From IMG/VR virus record IMGVR_UViG_3300005915_004181, positions 1 to 24,195 of that record: a stretch of 24,195 bases of DNA; one strand, given 5' to 3'. Position 1 is the stretch's first letter. Every line of letters starts with the position of its first letter. Source of the DNA: a virus. The notes below the pieces were generated by a model. It saw only the letters and a program-made list of their open reading frames with translations, was not told where the DNA came from and did not search any database. Positions 1 to 7,969 of the stretch are shown piece by piece. The translations under genes and the position numbers were made by a program.

Positions 1-271
1 TAACTTCTTCTATAGGTATTTCTTTCTCTATGGGGCACTCATAACAACTAAAATTATCACCATCAAAATACCCATCGCCTATACGTACTTTATTTTTACA
101 CTTTACGCATATGTGAAATGCTTTCTTAAATCTTTCACAAAATAACTCGGGACACTTTACTCTTCCCTTCAATCCTGAATTATTACTTAATGTAACTATT
201 GCTTTGTACATTTGGCACTTTTCTAGAATACATCCTTCTTTAATTTTTTCTCCAAAACCTATATTTAGCAT
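1..271 (-). CDS. Zinc-ribbon protein, partial (C-terminus beyond left edge)
   Basis: An open frame runs leftward from an ATG at 271-269 to the window edge without a stop (90 codons seen). A very good ribosome binding site, GGAGAAAAAA, lies directly before the ATG. The visible part is rich in cysteine: C14, C19, C40, C45, then C55-x2-C58 and C76-x2-C79, which together look like a zinc ribbon. The gene follows the HAD phosphatase gene by 8 bases, so it is the last visible member of the leftward operon. I do not recognise the family. The spaced CxxC pairs suggest nucleic-acid binding or a structural zinc site, but that is inference. The reading frame and the start are well supported; the function is unknown. 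Confidence 0.7.
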   Translation of the reverse strand, partial: MLNIGFGEKIKEGCILEKCQMYKAIVTLSNNSGLKGRVKCPELFCERFKKAFHICVKCKNKVRIGDGYFDGDNFSCYECPIEKEIPIEEV

Positions 272-279
272 TTTTTCTC

Positions 280-735
280 CTATTTCTCGAGATTTACTTG
301 TACATTTTTAACATTACAATTATTTAGTGCTTGTATTCCTTCATCTAGGTCTTCGTAGGCTATTTGAAAATCAAAAAACTTTTGTAACTTTTTTACCTGC
401 CCCTCTTTATAATTCTCAATTTCTGCATAATCGTCATTTTCTCTCATAACCAATAAATCTATCGGAACTTCATGCTTATCTAAATACTTCATCGTAATTT
501 CTCTTAGCTCTTCCATTCTACCTGTTAGAAAAATAATTTTCAACCCCTCATCTTTATATTTGAGAAGCTTCTTCTTTAGATCAACATTCAATGGGTCCTT
601 CATTAGTAATTCTTTATCAAAATATTTATCCCAGTCTATCTTACCTTCTTCCTTTGTTGCTGCACTCCATCTTCTTTTTTGATTACACATCGTTCCGTCT
701 ACATCAACGAGTATTGCCTTTCTTTTATTTCCCAC
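280..735 (-). CDS. HAD-superfamily phosphatase, similar to the phosphatase domain of phage polynucleotide kinase
   Basis: A small (151 residue) cytoplasmic HAD-fold phosphatase. Motif I is DVDGT at residues 11-15 (D11 nucleophile, D13 acid/base). Motif II is the TGR stretch near residue 71, and the late acidic motif is YEDLDEG near residue 127. This arrangement resembles the C-terminal 3'-phosphatase domain of T4 polynucleotide kinase more than a metabolic HAD enzyme, but no kinase domain is fused. The start codon is GTG (735-733), supported by AGGAG about 8 bases upstream; it overlaps the end of the upstream P-loop gene by 11 bases. That neighbour could supply a kinase activity, giving a two-gene version of an end-healing enzyme. 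This is inference; a nucleotidase role is the main alternative. Confidence 0.75.
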   Translation of the reverse strand: MGNKRKAILVDVDGTMCNQKRRWSAATKEEGKIDWDKYFDKELLMKDPLNVDLKKKLLKYKDEGLKIIFLTGRMEELREITMKYLDKHEVPIDLLVMRENDDYAEIENYKEGQVKKLQKFFDFQIAYEDLDEGIQALNNCNVKNVQVNLEK

Positions 736-1276
736 TAATTGTCTCCTCTATAGCTTGAAGTCTATTTTCCATACTTCCGCTTAAAGTTTTATATTCAACC
801 CTTGAACTATCTAGGAAATACTTAATTTTATTATCAATTCTTCTCTGATAATCCTTGTCAGTAATTCTTATTGAATTATTTTCGCCACTAATCTCGAATT
901 CAATGGGAAAATAAAAATAAAAAATATCTTCCTGTCTCGATAGATATTCAATATAGGTAAAAGTCATTTTCTTAATATTCTCCAACTCCTCCTTATACTT
1001 AGAATCGCAATCTACATAAGCTAGTGTATCTATAAAACTACGACTAGATATAAAATTATCCTCATTGATATATATATTTGCACAATGAGTAAATAAGCCA
1101 ATCTGCATCTTTAAAAATCCCCCTTTATTAGTTTGAATCTGAATCTTCTCTTCTCCAGGCTTTATAAACTTTTTACTAAAAGAATCATATTCCTTTAGAC
1201 TATATTTTTCTATTGGAAACGAATTAACTAGCGCTGACTTTCCTGTTCCTTGAGCTCCACACAAGAATATCTTCAT
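725..1276 (-). CDS. P-loop NTPase, kinase-like (AAA_28/NadR-type or nucleoside kinase-like)
   Basis: A 183-residue single-domain P-loop protein. The Walker A motif is GAQGTGKS at residues 7-14, right after the first beta strand, as in small nucleotide and nucleoside kinases. A segment near residues 77-87 (SSRSFIDTLAY) resembles the 'DRs..D..aY' substrate-lid motif of NadR and AAA_28 proteins. The ATG overlaps the QueC stop as ATGA, and a GGGGGAG binding site sits inside the end of queC, so translation is coupled. Downstream is the HAD phosphatase. Possible roles are phosphorylating a nucleoside or nucleotide made or salvaged for phage DNA, or a polynucleotide 5' kinase acting with the HAD protein. 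The substrate cannot be read from the sequence. Confidence 0.6.
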   Translation of the reverse strand: MKIFLCGAQGTGKSALVNSFPIEKYSLKEYDSFSKKFIKPGEEKIQIQTNKGGFLKMQIGLFTHCANIYINEDNFISSRSFIDTLAYVDCDSKYKEELENIKKMTFTYIEYLSRQEDIFYFYFPIEFEISGENNSIRITDKDYQRRIDNKIKYFLDSSRVEYKTLSGSMENRLQAIEETISGK

Positions 1277-2025
1277 ACTTCTCCCCCTTTATATTTTTCC
1301 CAAATCTCTACTGCTTCTTCGTCTTCTTTTCCTCTACTTAAAATTTTGTCGCCTAAATTTTTCTTAATATCTTTTATCTTTTCCTTCCAATATTCTTCTG
1401 GATTATGATGAAATGTCATCTTTGTATTTTCATACGGAAGTAAATTTAACCACTTCCTAGTACAAGGCTTACAGGTTCCACAACTATGATTATCTATAGG
1501 AGAATAACAGCTAAATGATTTTTCTACTAGGTCCCCTATACTAAATCCTTTTTCTACATACTCATCGATTAGTCTCTTCTTAGTATATTCTTTATATCTT
1601 AAATCAACGTTTATTTCTCTTCCGTCGCTCCACCAAGATTTATTATAAACATAAGATAATAAATCTTGTAGCTTGCTTGCAAATGTTAAATCTTTGTCAA
1701 AACTTCTATCTCCACTTGTTGCCCCTAAAACAATTCTATCTCCGTAGTAACTACCTATTGCAACAAAAAATAAATTTCTCAATGGAACCATTGCACTTTT
1801 ATACTCAACGTCAGAAAGGTCAAGCCTCTCATCAATAATAAGATTCTTAATATGTTGTTTTTTAAGAAATTCTCTCTCTATATGAGAATATTTACTTTTA
1901 GAATCTATAAATAAAAGCGTATCAAACCTTTCCAGCTTTGATATTATATAAGAATCCATTCCTCCTGAATATAGTAGAACCGTTCTCCTTTTACACTCTT
2001 TCCCGCTAATTAAATCGAAGTTCAT
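1273..2025 (-). CDS. queC: 7-cyano-7-deazaguanine (preQ0) synthase QueC
   Basis: QueC converts 7-carboxy-7-deazaguanine (CDG) to preQ0 through an amide intermediate, using ATP and ammonia. The protein (250 residues) shows the PP-loop SGGMDS at 20-25, a PLRN motif at 81-84 and the zinc site formed by C173, C182, C185 and C188 (Cys-x8-Cys-x2-Cys-x2-Cys). The length is normal to slightly long for the family. The ATG at 2025 overlaps the stop of the DpdA gene as ATGA and is preceded by TAGGAGC. A leftward promoter motif sits just upstream, inside the end of the DpdA gene. With FolE, QueD and QueE also encoded here, the phage carries the whole pathway from GTP to preQ0. Confidence 0.93.
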   Translation of the reverse strand: MNFDLISGKECKRRTVLLYSGGMDSYIISKLERFDTLLFIDSKSKYSHIEREFLKKQHIKNLIIDERLDLSDVEYKSAMVPLRNLFFVAIGSYYGDRIVLGATSGDRSFDKDLTFASKLQDLLSYVYNKSWWSDGREINVDLRYKEYTKKRLIDEYVEKGFSIGDLVEKSFSCYSPIDNHSCGTCKPCTRKWLNLLPYENTKMTFHHNPEEYWKEKIKDIKKNLGDKILSRGKEDEEAVEIWEKYKGGEV

Positions 2026-2804
2026 TTTATAAAGCTCCTAAACATCTCTATATTATAGTATATATTTTCTCTTTGTCTTTCATCAATCTCTATCTCGAGT
2101 ACTTTATCTATTCCGGTAAAACTCTTACTTTCTAGTCCCTTCTCACTATATCTTATCCCCTCTATTCCATGAATTATAGGATTTGATGTATCTATCGTCT
2201 CAATAAATGACATACCCTTATATGATTTAAATTCTTGTGGAAGATAGCATCCCAATATATGATGTGGCTTATTATAATTTATTATATTCTCCTGAATAAG
2301 ATAATTTATAAAGCTAATTCTATTTAGTGTCTTATTCAACTCAAGTCCACGACCTAAATCCCGAGAATAAAAATCATCTCCACAATTTATAGCAATCTTA
2401 TCTACCTTCTCTGACATAATTCGATAACACTTTACTAATTCTTCTTCTGTTTTACCATGTATTACCCCAATTTTCTTACCAGGAAGGCTGCCATAATTCT
2501 TTAACCATCTTTCTAAATTTTCTATCGTCTTTTCAAAATCATTGAATTCGTCCGGAATAATATATTCCGTAGGCTTAAATTCCTCCACCCTTTTTGCAAA
2601 TTCTTTAAAATCGAAATACTTTTCATTTTTTAGTTCGGCAGCTGAGTTATCTAACAAAAGCCTTCTGCTAGGATCTCTACTTCTTATTAAATACTCCTCG
2701 CGATATTGTTCGTTCTTTAATAAATGTACAAGCCAATAATCATAGTCATTAAAATTTACAGATTCTCCTAATAGACATAATGGAACCTCATGATTTACTA
2801 ACAT
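2022..2804 (-). CDS. dpdA: Small DpdA-type DNA 7-deazaguanine transglycosylase
   Basis: A 260-residue protein related to tRNA-guanine transglycosylase, of the short phage DpdA kind that exchanges guanine in DNA for a 7-deazaguanine base. Telling motifs are LLLDNSAAE at 49-57 (D52 matches the substrate-binding region of TGT barrels), IPDEF at 83-87, KIGVIHGK at 111-118, HHILGCYLP at 181-189 and IDTSNP at 204-209, whose D205 fits the second catalytic aspartate. It is much shorter than bacterial Tgt or DpdA (about 370-400 residues or more) and lacks the Tgt zinc-site cysteines. The ATG has TAGGAG 6 bases upstream. It lies between queE and queC and overlaps queC by 4 bases, which supports a role using preQ0 or its precursors. 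The family assignment comes from motifs plus context; substrate choice is inferred. Confidence 0.8.
   Translation of the reverse strand: MLVNHEVPLCLLGESVNFNDYDYWLVHLLKNEQYREEYLIRSRDPSRRLLLDNSAAELKNEKYFDFKEFAKRVEEFKPTEYIIPDEFNDFEKTIENLERWLKNYGSLPGKKIGVIHGKTEEELVKCYRIMSEKVDKIAINCGDDFYSRDLGRGLELNKTLNRISFINYLIQENIINYNKPHHILGCYLPQEFKSYKGMSFIETIDTSNPIIHGIEGIRYSEKGLESKSFTGIDKVLEIEIDERQRENIYYNIEMFRSFIK
2051..2063 (-). promoter_or_regulatory. Leftward promoter motif before queC
   Basis: On the minus strand the site reads ATATACTATAATA, with TATAAT at 2057-2052. It lies inside the last codons of the DpdA gene, about 26 bases before the queC ATG. It is one of six near-identical copies in the window (consensus GTNNACTATAATA on the minus strand). 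No good -35 hexamer is visible. Confidence 0.5.
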
Positions 2805-2820
2805 CTCTACTCCTACGTTT

Positions 2821-3579
2821 TTACTTTTTTCTACTATTACCCCAAAGTAGTTTATGCCACTGAGGTAATATTTGTAGATTTATATCTTTCCAAAAATTCC
2901 AATCTTTATTATTTGAATTTACTATTCTTTCTACTAGTAGTCTTCCCCTGTCTAAGTATTCTATCATATTATCTGTCGAACCTTCTGGTTGTAAGACTAT
3001 CAACTCGTCTATTATTTTCAATTCGGTAATTAGGTCCTTTACTACTTGTAAGTCTCTTTCCATTGTTTCGTTTTCTTTTCTACAACCTATTACAAATTTT
3101 ATCTGGCAGTCCTTTGATTTATCTATAATCTTACTTATTACATCTTTCGAATACCAAAGACCTTCTCCCATTCCTTCTAACTTTGGTGACATTGACCAAA
3201 AATCTATAACACCAAGAAATCTTTCTTCTAATAAAGTTGCATTTGTTTCTACCTTTAATACTCCGTCGCAACACTGAGTTTCATCCTTGATTCTTTTACA
3301 TAGTTCATAAAAGATATCTAGTTCTCGTTGTGAGCGATAGAAGGGCTCTCCTCCCGTTATCGAAACGTTTCGACACGAACGTTGCCTTATATAATCTATA
3401 ATTTCGCCGACAGTGTATTCTCTTTCATCAACATTATTACGATTACTAAACTTCGTATCGCAATAATCACAATTTAAATTACAGCCAGAGGTACGAATAA
3501 ATATAAAAGGCATTCCAATGTGCCTTCCTTCTCCCTCTACAGTAGGCCCAAATAATTCACATAATTTTATTTTATCCAT
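2821..3579 (-). CDS. queE: 7-carboxy-7-deazaguanine synthase QueE (radical SAM)
   Basis: QueE is a radical S-adenosylmethionine enzyme that contracts the ring of 6-carboxytetrahydropterin to give CDG. The protein (252 residues) has the short cluster-binding motif C33-x3-C37-x2-C40, the SAM-binding GGEP at 76-79, and the typical C-terminal block ILPQWHKLLWGN. The N-terminal GPTVEGEGRHIG segment is also characteristic. A promoter motif at 3595-3607 and a GGTGAAGG site precede the ATG, so queE probably opens the queE-dpdA-queC operon. All key residues are present, so an active enzyme is likely. Confidence 0.94.
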   Translation of the reverse strand: MDKIKLCELFGPTVEGEGRHIGMPFIFIRTSGCNLNCDYCDTKFSNRNNVDEREYTVGEIIDYIRQRSCRNVSITGGEPFYRSQRELDIFYELCKRIKDETQCCDGVLKVETNATLLEERFLGVIDFWSMSPKLEGMGEGLWYSKDVISKIIDKSKDCQIKFVIGCRKENETMERDLQVVKDLITELKIIDELIVLQPEGSTDNMIEYLDRGRLLVERIVNSNNKDWNFWKDINLQILPQWHKLLWGNSRKK

Positions 3580-3594
3580 TTTCCTTCACCTACA

Positions 3595-3607
3595 TATTAT
3601 AGTATAC
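3595..3607 (-). promoter_or_regulatory. Leftward promoter motif before queE
   Basis: The minus strand reads GTATACTATAATA, with TATAAT at 3601-3596, in the 32-base gap between the metallophosphoesterase stop and the queE ATG. It is identical over 13 bases to the copy at 13104-13116. Confidence 0.55.
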
Positions 3608-3611
3608 TCTA

Positions 3612-4883
3612 CTAATCTAGAAATTTTTCATCATATTCTATTATTTTATCTAATGACTTATCTTCGTCCCCTTTTTTTACTCTTACCAATCTACAATCTC
3701 CTACATAATCTTTTGTTAGTTCTACAATTTGCTGAGTTGGATGATTTCCAAATAATCCTATTGACTGTCCAAAAGTATTTAGCCCCGATAGACATCCATT
3801 TATAAAAACATAAGAACCATTATCTAGTAGAGCAATCATTGGAGTATGAACATGAGCTATAAAAAATATATCTATTTTATCTTCTATTGCCAGGTCACTA
3901 TTATTTATTTTATTTATTTCTGCTCCTATCTTTTCTAAGTTTAGAACCTTACTTGGATTCCCTACATCAAATACCGTATCCCCGTGCGTTGCAAGACATT
4001 TTTTTCCTTGAGCCTCAAATATCACATACGGAGATTCCGGAATTATAAATTTTATATTTGGATATTTTTTAAATTCATTTTTTAATGCTAAGTAGGCCAT
4101 TGTTGCAAAAGAATCCCATTTTTGAGATCTTACTCTATTCTTCGACGCCTTATGTTGAAATCTCATATGATTGTCTGGCGTACAATATACTGTTATTTTG
4201 TCAAATCTCTGTGCTAAATATGTTATCCCTTGTCCTATTATTGTTAGCAATATTGCGAACTGTTTTGTCATTAATTCAACACCATTTTCTTGATTGTGAA
4301 TTATTCCTGCTGCCAAATCACCATTTAATAATAGTACTAAATCTGTCTCTCCCCTATGCTGTATTTTATAATCACTTGTCTGCTTAAAGAACAATGCCGT
4401 TCTTCTAGCTGCCACCAAGGGATTATATTCATTTAATCCTCCCATTTCTCCAAGGGAAATATTTTCTCCATAATGAGTATCTGACAAATGAGCTACTAAA
4501 GTTCTTTTTATTTTACTACTTTTTGTCCTATGTTTAATAGGCTTATGTAATTTAAATTTTACTTTATCTAATAAAAGCGTAAAGGTCTCCCTTGCTTCTT
4601 CGAGATTGGCCATTTCTCCTATTAAAATTTTATTTTCCCTTACTAACCTTGAATCTCTTTTTTTCGTTGAAAAAACTTGCTTAGCGTTAGCAATAAAACT
4701 ATCATTAGAAAAGTCAATATTTCTATATCTTGAATATACCTTCCTTAGAGCACCTATTGTTTTTTCTTTTTCAAATTCATTGTTAAATTTTTTTGCTATA
4801 TTTTTCCACTCTAATTGTTCCTCTTCCTTTAGCTTAATTAAATATTTTATTTGTTCATCCGTATATTGATTATATTGAAGCAT
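3612..4883 (-). CDS. Mre11/SbcD-like metallophosphoesterase with N-terminal helix-turn-helix-like segment
   Basis: A calcineurin-like phosphoesterase of 423 residues. Metal-binding motifs appear in order: SDTHYG (D135, H137), NGDL (D189), PDNH (N238, H239), THGD (H300) and the HVHTP block (H344, H346). The set is complete, so it is probably an active phosphodiesterase or nuclease, as in Mre11/SbcD. Residues 1-55 look like a separate helical domain of Myb/SANT or homeodomain-like type (YTDEQIKYLIKL... W26 ...), followed by a basic linker near 110-128; both suggest DNA binding. No SbcC/Rad50 partner is in this window. The start has AAGGGGAAAAT before the ATG. Its position between recA/resolvase and queE suggests DNA repair or recombination-dependent replication. 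Confidence 0.82.
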   Translation of the reverse strand: MLQYNQYTDEQIKYLIKLKEEEQLEWKNIAKKFNNEFEKEKTIGALRKVYSRYRNIDFSNDSFIANAKQVFSTKKRDSRLVRENKILIGEMANLEEARETFTLLLDKVKFKLHKPIKHRTKSSKIKRTLVAHLSDTHYGENISLGEMGGLNEYNPLVAARRTALFFKQTSDYKIQHRGETDLVLLLNGDLAAGIIHNQENGVELMTKQFAILLTIIGQGITYLAQRFDKITVYCTPDNHMRFQHKASKNRVRSQKWDSFATMAYLALKNEFKKYPNIKFIIPESPYVIFEAQGKKCLATHGDTVFDVGNPSKVLNLEKIGAEINKINNSDLAIEDKIDIFFIAHVHTPMIALLDNGSYVFINGCLSGLNTFGQSIGLFGNHPTQQIVELTKDYVGDCRLVRVKKGDEDKSLDKIIEYDEKFLD

Positions 4884-4892
4884 ATTTTCCCC

Positions 4893-5330
4893 TTATTTAG
4901 AAATTAAACCTAGATTTTTAAAATCATCCCATCCCACTACTATATATGTATCATTTAATAGCAAATTATCCTTTAGTATTCTTTTCGTTAACTTTAAGCC
5001 TTTATTAAATTTCTTACTCCTTAATTTTAATTTATTTTCTTTTTCTTCTGTTATAAGTATTCTTTCAAATATATAAAAAAACTCACCCCTAAATTCTACA
5101 GAAAAAATATAATCCTTGTTTTTTGATAGTCCATCCTTTTTTGCCTTATTTAAATCTTTTAAAGTTAATTTATAACCTGTAGAGGAGAATTTGTTCTGAT
5201 ATACAATTTCTTGGGTTTCATAATCCCCTTTATTAAAGATAGAGCACCCCGATCCCCTTACTAATTCACCTTTTACCAACTTTGCTGCCCTTTTTTCGGA
5301 ATCTAATCCTATTTTTTTAATTTTTTTCAA
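4893..5330 (-). CDS. PD-(D/E)xK nuclease, Holliday-junction-resolvase-like
   Basis: A 145-residue protein that fits the restriction-endonuclease-like fold used by small phage and archaeal Holliday junction resolvases. E12 lies in the first helix (SEKRAAKLV), followed by VRGSGCS at 24-30, KGD with D36, and Q45-N-K47 in place of the usual E-x-K. The GSG...GD...(E/Q)xK...helix order matches this family, and the QxK form is known in Mrr-like members. The start is TTG at 5330, overlapping the recA end by 14 bases; no clear binding site is visible, so translation may be coupled to recA. Being next to recA supports a recombination role. Resolvase activity is inferred; the fold is a moderate-confidence call. 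Confidence 0.65.
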   Translation of the reverse strand: MKKIKKIGLDSEKRAAKLVKGELVRGSGCSIFNKGDYETQEIVYQNKFSSTGYKLTLKDLNKAKKDGLSKNKDYIFSVEFRGEFFYIFERILITEEKENKLKLRSKKFNKGLKLTKRILKDNLLLNDTYIVVGWDDFKNLGLISK

Positions 5331-6492
5331 TTTTCTTTTTTAACTCTTTTTCTTTAGATTTTTCTTCTAATACAAAATCTCCTACTACTCCTTTCTTTAT
5401 CTCTTCTTTTTCCTCCGACAATTCTTTCTTTACATCTACTTCTTCAATTTCAACTTTTTCCCCTTCTGCCTTTTCTATATCTTTAATGACTCCAGAAATT
5501 AAAGATTTTTCTAAATTCTCAAAAATATCGTTATGATCTTTTAGCCAAGTCTTAAACTCATCTTGAGATTTAGCAACAATTTTCCCCTTGAAAGAATATG
5601 TTCTTCCTTGTAAATCCACTCCTTCTCCAAAATCATTTAAGTTTTGGGCTAAATTCCAATAAGTCTCAAACCTATCAACGGTTGCATCATTATAGAAAAC
5701 ATATTCTATAGCCCTTTGCTCAATCCCTACCTTATTCTTTTCTACTTTTACTTTTGCATTATAACCTATTACTGTATCTTTCTTAACTAAATTTTTGCCC
5801 CTTTTTACATTTACTCTTTGAAGTGCATAAAATTTTAAAGCCTTACCACCTGGAGTTGTCGTTCCTCCGCCATAACTTCCAACATTGTCCCTAATTTGGT
5901 TAATAAATAAAATTGTTGCCTTTCTTTGATTTAGAGTATTTAATACACGTAACGCTCTATTTAGCAACTTTGCTACACCAGCTATTCTTGCTTCTTCTTC
6001 CATTTCTTTATTTAACTCATCTTTTGGAGTCAAACAAGCAATGGAATCTAAAACTAAGATGTCAATGTCTTCCGTCTTTATTAAATCAATCATTAATTGG
6101 AGAATAAATTCTGCATCTATTCCTTTATTTTTCTTCTTGGCAATTTCATTAACTTGTTCCTTGTTTAGCACCAACAAATTATCATTATCTACTCCGTTTG
6201 TAGTTGCCCAACCAGGATCATATGCATCTTCAACATCTATATATGCACAAGTTTTTCCTTCTTTTTGAGCTAAAGCCATTGCCTTTAAAGCCAACGTTGA
6301 TTTACCTGAAGAAGGCGGACCATATAATTCAATAAAACCACCTTGGATGAATCCTCCACCTAATGCCCAATCTAAATTTGTTATACCTGTAGGAAACCAT
6401 TTTTTTACTAAAGAAAACCCTTTACCTATTACCTCTTTACCATATTTTTTACTCAATTTATTAATTACGGAATCTATTCTATTCTTTGTCAT
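5317..6492 (-). CDS. recA: RecA-family recombinase
   Basis: A strand-exchange ATPase of 391 residues. Walker A is GPPSSGKST at 58-66, preceded by the RecA-typical 'PTG...LD..LGGG' stretch (34-47). Walker B ends in VLDSIACL, and the NQIRDNVG...GGKALKFYA segment matches RecA loop 2 and its flank. The C-terminus is a long acidic and lysine-rich tail (after about residue 345). This is closer to bacterial RecA than to T4 UvsX. The ATG is preceded by AAGGAG with 8-base spacing. It lies upstream of the resolvase-like and Mre11-like genes, forming a recombination block in the replication operon. Confidence 0.93.
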   Translation of the reverse strand: MTKNRIDSVINKLSKKYGKEVIGKGFSLVKKWFPTGITNLDWALGGGFIQGGFIELYGPPSSGKSTLALKAMALAQKEGKTCAYIDVEDAYDPGWATTNGVDNDNLLVLNKEQVNEIAKKKNKGIDAEFILQLMIDLIKTEDIDILVLDSIACLTPKDELNKEMEEEARIAGVAKLLNRALRVLNTLNQRKATILFINQIRDNVGSYGGGTTTPGGKALKFYALQRVNVKRGKNLVKKDTVIGYNAKVKVEKNKVGIEQRAIEYVFYNDATVDRFETYWNLAQNLNDFGEGVDLQGRTYSFKGKIVAKSQDEFKTWLKDHNDIFENLEKSLISGVIKDIEKAEGEKVEIEEVDVKKELSEEKEEIKKGVVGDFVLEEKSKEKELKKKIEKN

Positions 6493-6503
6493 TATTTAAC
6501 TCC

Positions 6504-7070
6504 TTAACTTTTTATTACTTCCATGAATTCATTTCTTGGTCCTTGTTGTCCATCTTCTCCCTTTATAAAGCAGCCTCTAATTGCAGACGTTACTGTCTTC
6601 GCTCCCGGAGTTTTAACCCCTCTTAAAGACATACATGTATGTTCTGCTTCTATATAAACCATAACTCCTAGCGGTTTTAATTCTTTTTCTAAAAGATCAG
6701 CAATCTGATCAGTTAGCCTTTCTTGAATTTGTAAACGCTTTGCATATACCCTTGCTAATCTAACCAACTTAGAAATTCCTATTACCTTACCATCTGGAAC
6801 ATAACCAATATGTAACTTTCCTATAAATGGAGCAATATGATGTTCGCAATAGCTAAAAAATGGAATATCCTTTACAACAACTAGATTCTTTGTATCGCTT
6901 TCAAAAACTCTTATATGTTCTCTTGGATCTTCTCCATATCCCCCTAATGTTGCTCTATACATTCTCATAACTCTACTTGGTGTATCTTTTAATCCATCTC
7001 TACTAGGATCTTCTCCAATTCCCTCTAATAGTAATCTTACGGCCTCTTGTACTTTTTTATCATCAAACAT
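6504..7070 (-). CDS. folE: GTP cyclohydrolase I
   Basis: Type I FolE converts GTP to 7,8-dihydroneopterin triphosphate, the first step both of folate and of 7-deazaguanine synthesis. The 188-residue length is normal. The zinc ligands are C75 and H78 in YCEHHIAPF together with C146 in HTCMSLRG, and the substrate-binding IGYVPDGKVIGISK segment is intact. AAGGGA precedes the ATG. Because queD, queE and queC are also present, its job here is most likely to feed preQ0 synthesis rather than folate. It lies between dUTPase and recA. Confidence 0.95.
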   Translation of the reverse strand: MFDDKKVQEAVRLLLEGIGEDPSRDGLKDTPSRVMRMYRATLGGYGEDPREHIRVFESDTKNLVVVKDIPFFSYCEHHIAPFIGKLHIGYVPDGKVIGISKLVRLARVYAKRLQIQERLTDQIADLLEKELKPLGVMVYIEAEHTCMSLRGVKTPGAKTVTSAIRGCFIKGEDGQQGPRNEFMEVIKS

Positions 7071-7088
7071 TTGTATTCCCTTATTTTC

Positions 7089-7511
7089 CTATTTTCCTGA
7101 ACTTCCAAAACCTTTTTCACCACGTTCACTTTCAGCTAATTCTTCTACTTCTACAAAATTAACTTCAAGTATTGGTCTTACAGCCCCTTGAGCTATTTTA
7201 TCTCCTATGCTTATTTCAAGCATCTTTTTTGAATGATTAAATACAAAAACACTTAAATAACCTCTATATCCTGTATCTATTGTTCCTGGGTGTATTTGTA
7301 CCCCTTTTCTACCAAAACTACTTCTTGTTCTAAAAGCCATTTCATACCCTTCTGGTAATTCTATAGCAATACCTAAACTTACCTCTCTAAATTCATTACC
7401 AGATATAGATGCTTGATTTACAGAATAAAAATCAAAACATGCATCTCCTTTATAAGCTTGAGTTGGTATTTTCGCAAAGTCATTTAATTTTTTAAATTTT
7501 ACTTCTATCAC
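7089..7511 (-). CDS. dut: dUTP diphosphatase (trimeric type)
   Basis: Hydrolyses dUTP to dUMP and pyrophosphate, keeping uracil out of DNA and supplying dUMP for thymidylate. All five trimeric dUTPase motifs are visible in the 140 residues: DACFDFYS (I), RSSFGRKG (II), GTIDTGYRG (III), GDKIAQG (IV) and the C-terminal RGEKGFGSSG (V). The start is GTG at 7511, overlapping the phosphoribosyltransferase stop as GTGA, with GGGAG about 8 bases upstream. Confidence 0.95.
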   Translation of the reverse strand: MIEVKFKKLNDFAKIPTQAYKGDACFDFYSVNQASISGNEFREVSLGIAIELPEGYEMAFRTRSSFGRKGVQIHPGTIDTGYRGYLSVFVFNHSKKMLEISIGDKIAQGAVRPILEVNFVEVEELAESERGEKGFGSSGK

Positions 7512-7969
7512 TTTTTTTCTCCCTCATATGGGAATTTTATCCAACAATCTTTAGGATATTCTTCTACATATGGTATTTTTTCTAATTTTTGTTTTGCATA
7601 TATAACTGCTGAATATAATTTCAAATAAAAATTCTCACTTAGATACTCTATTACTCTAAGTACAGTATTTCCTGTATCATACAAATCATCCACTATTAAA
7701 ACTTTATACCTATCTTCTAAAGCCCCTACATTACTTATACCCTCAGCTATATTCAGTTCTCTTTGTTTTTTTTGTTTTTTATCTTCATAGCTACTTGCAG
7801 AAATTATTGAAAGTGGGAGATCTAACTTTTCGGAAATTATAGTAGCTGGAATATTTCCCCCTCTTGAAACTCCTAAAATAGTTTGAAATCCTTCATCTTT
7901 GACCTTATCCACTAATTTATAAATATCTTTAATATATTTATCCCAGGAAATATTAACAGTAGTCGGCAT
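7508..7969 (-). CDS. Purine phosphoribosyltransferase (Gpt/HGPRT-like)
   Basis: A type I phosphoribosyltransferase of 153 residues. The PRPP-binding motif is VLIVDDLYDTGNT at 90-102, with a PPi-loop SRGGNIPA near 35-42. The C-terminus (DCWIKFPYE) closely resembles the end of xanthine-guanine phosphoribosyltransferase, where a Trp-Ile-x-Phe-Pro-Trp-Glu block is typical. The likely reaction is purine base plus PRPP to the nucleoside monophosphate. The frame extends to a TTG at 7972, but the ATG at 7969 is better spaced from AAAGGG and is chosen here. It overlaps the end of queD. In this context it may salvage guanine released by DpdA exchange, which is inference. Confidence 0.85.
   Translation of the reverse strand: MPTTVNISWDKYIKDIYKLVDKVKDEGFQTILGVSRGGNIPATIISEKLDLPLSIISASSYEDKKQKKQRELNIAEGISNVGALEDRYKVLIVDDLYDTGNTVLRVIEYLSENFYLKLYSAVIYAKQKLEKIPYVEEYPKDCWIKFPYEGEKK

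Noticed and set aside
2542-2739. Rightward frame of 65 codons opposite the DpdA gene
   Set aside because: No binding site, low-complexity Ser/Leu/Phe composition typical of antisense of an AT-rich gene, and the opposite strand has a clear protein.
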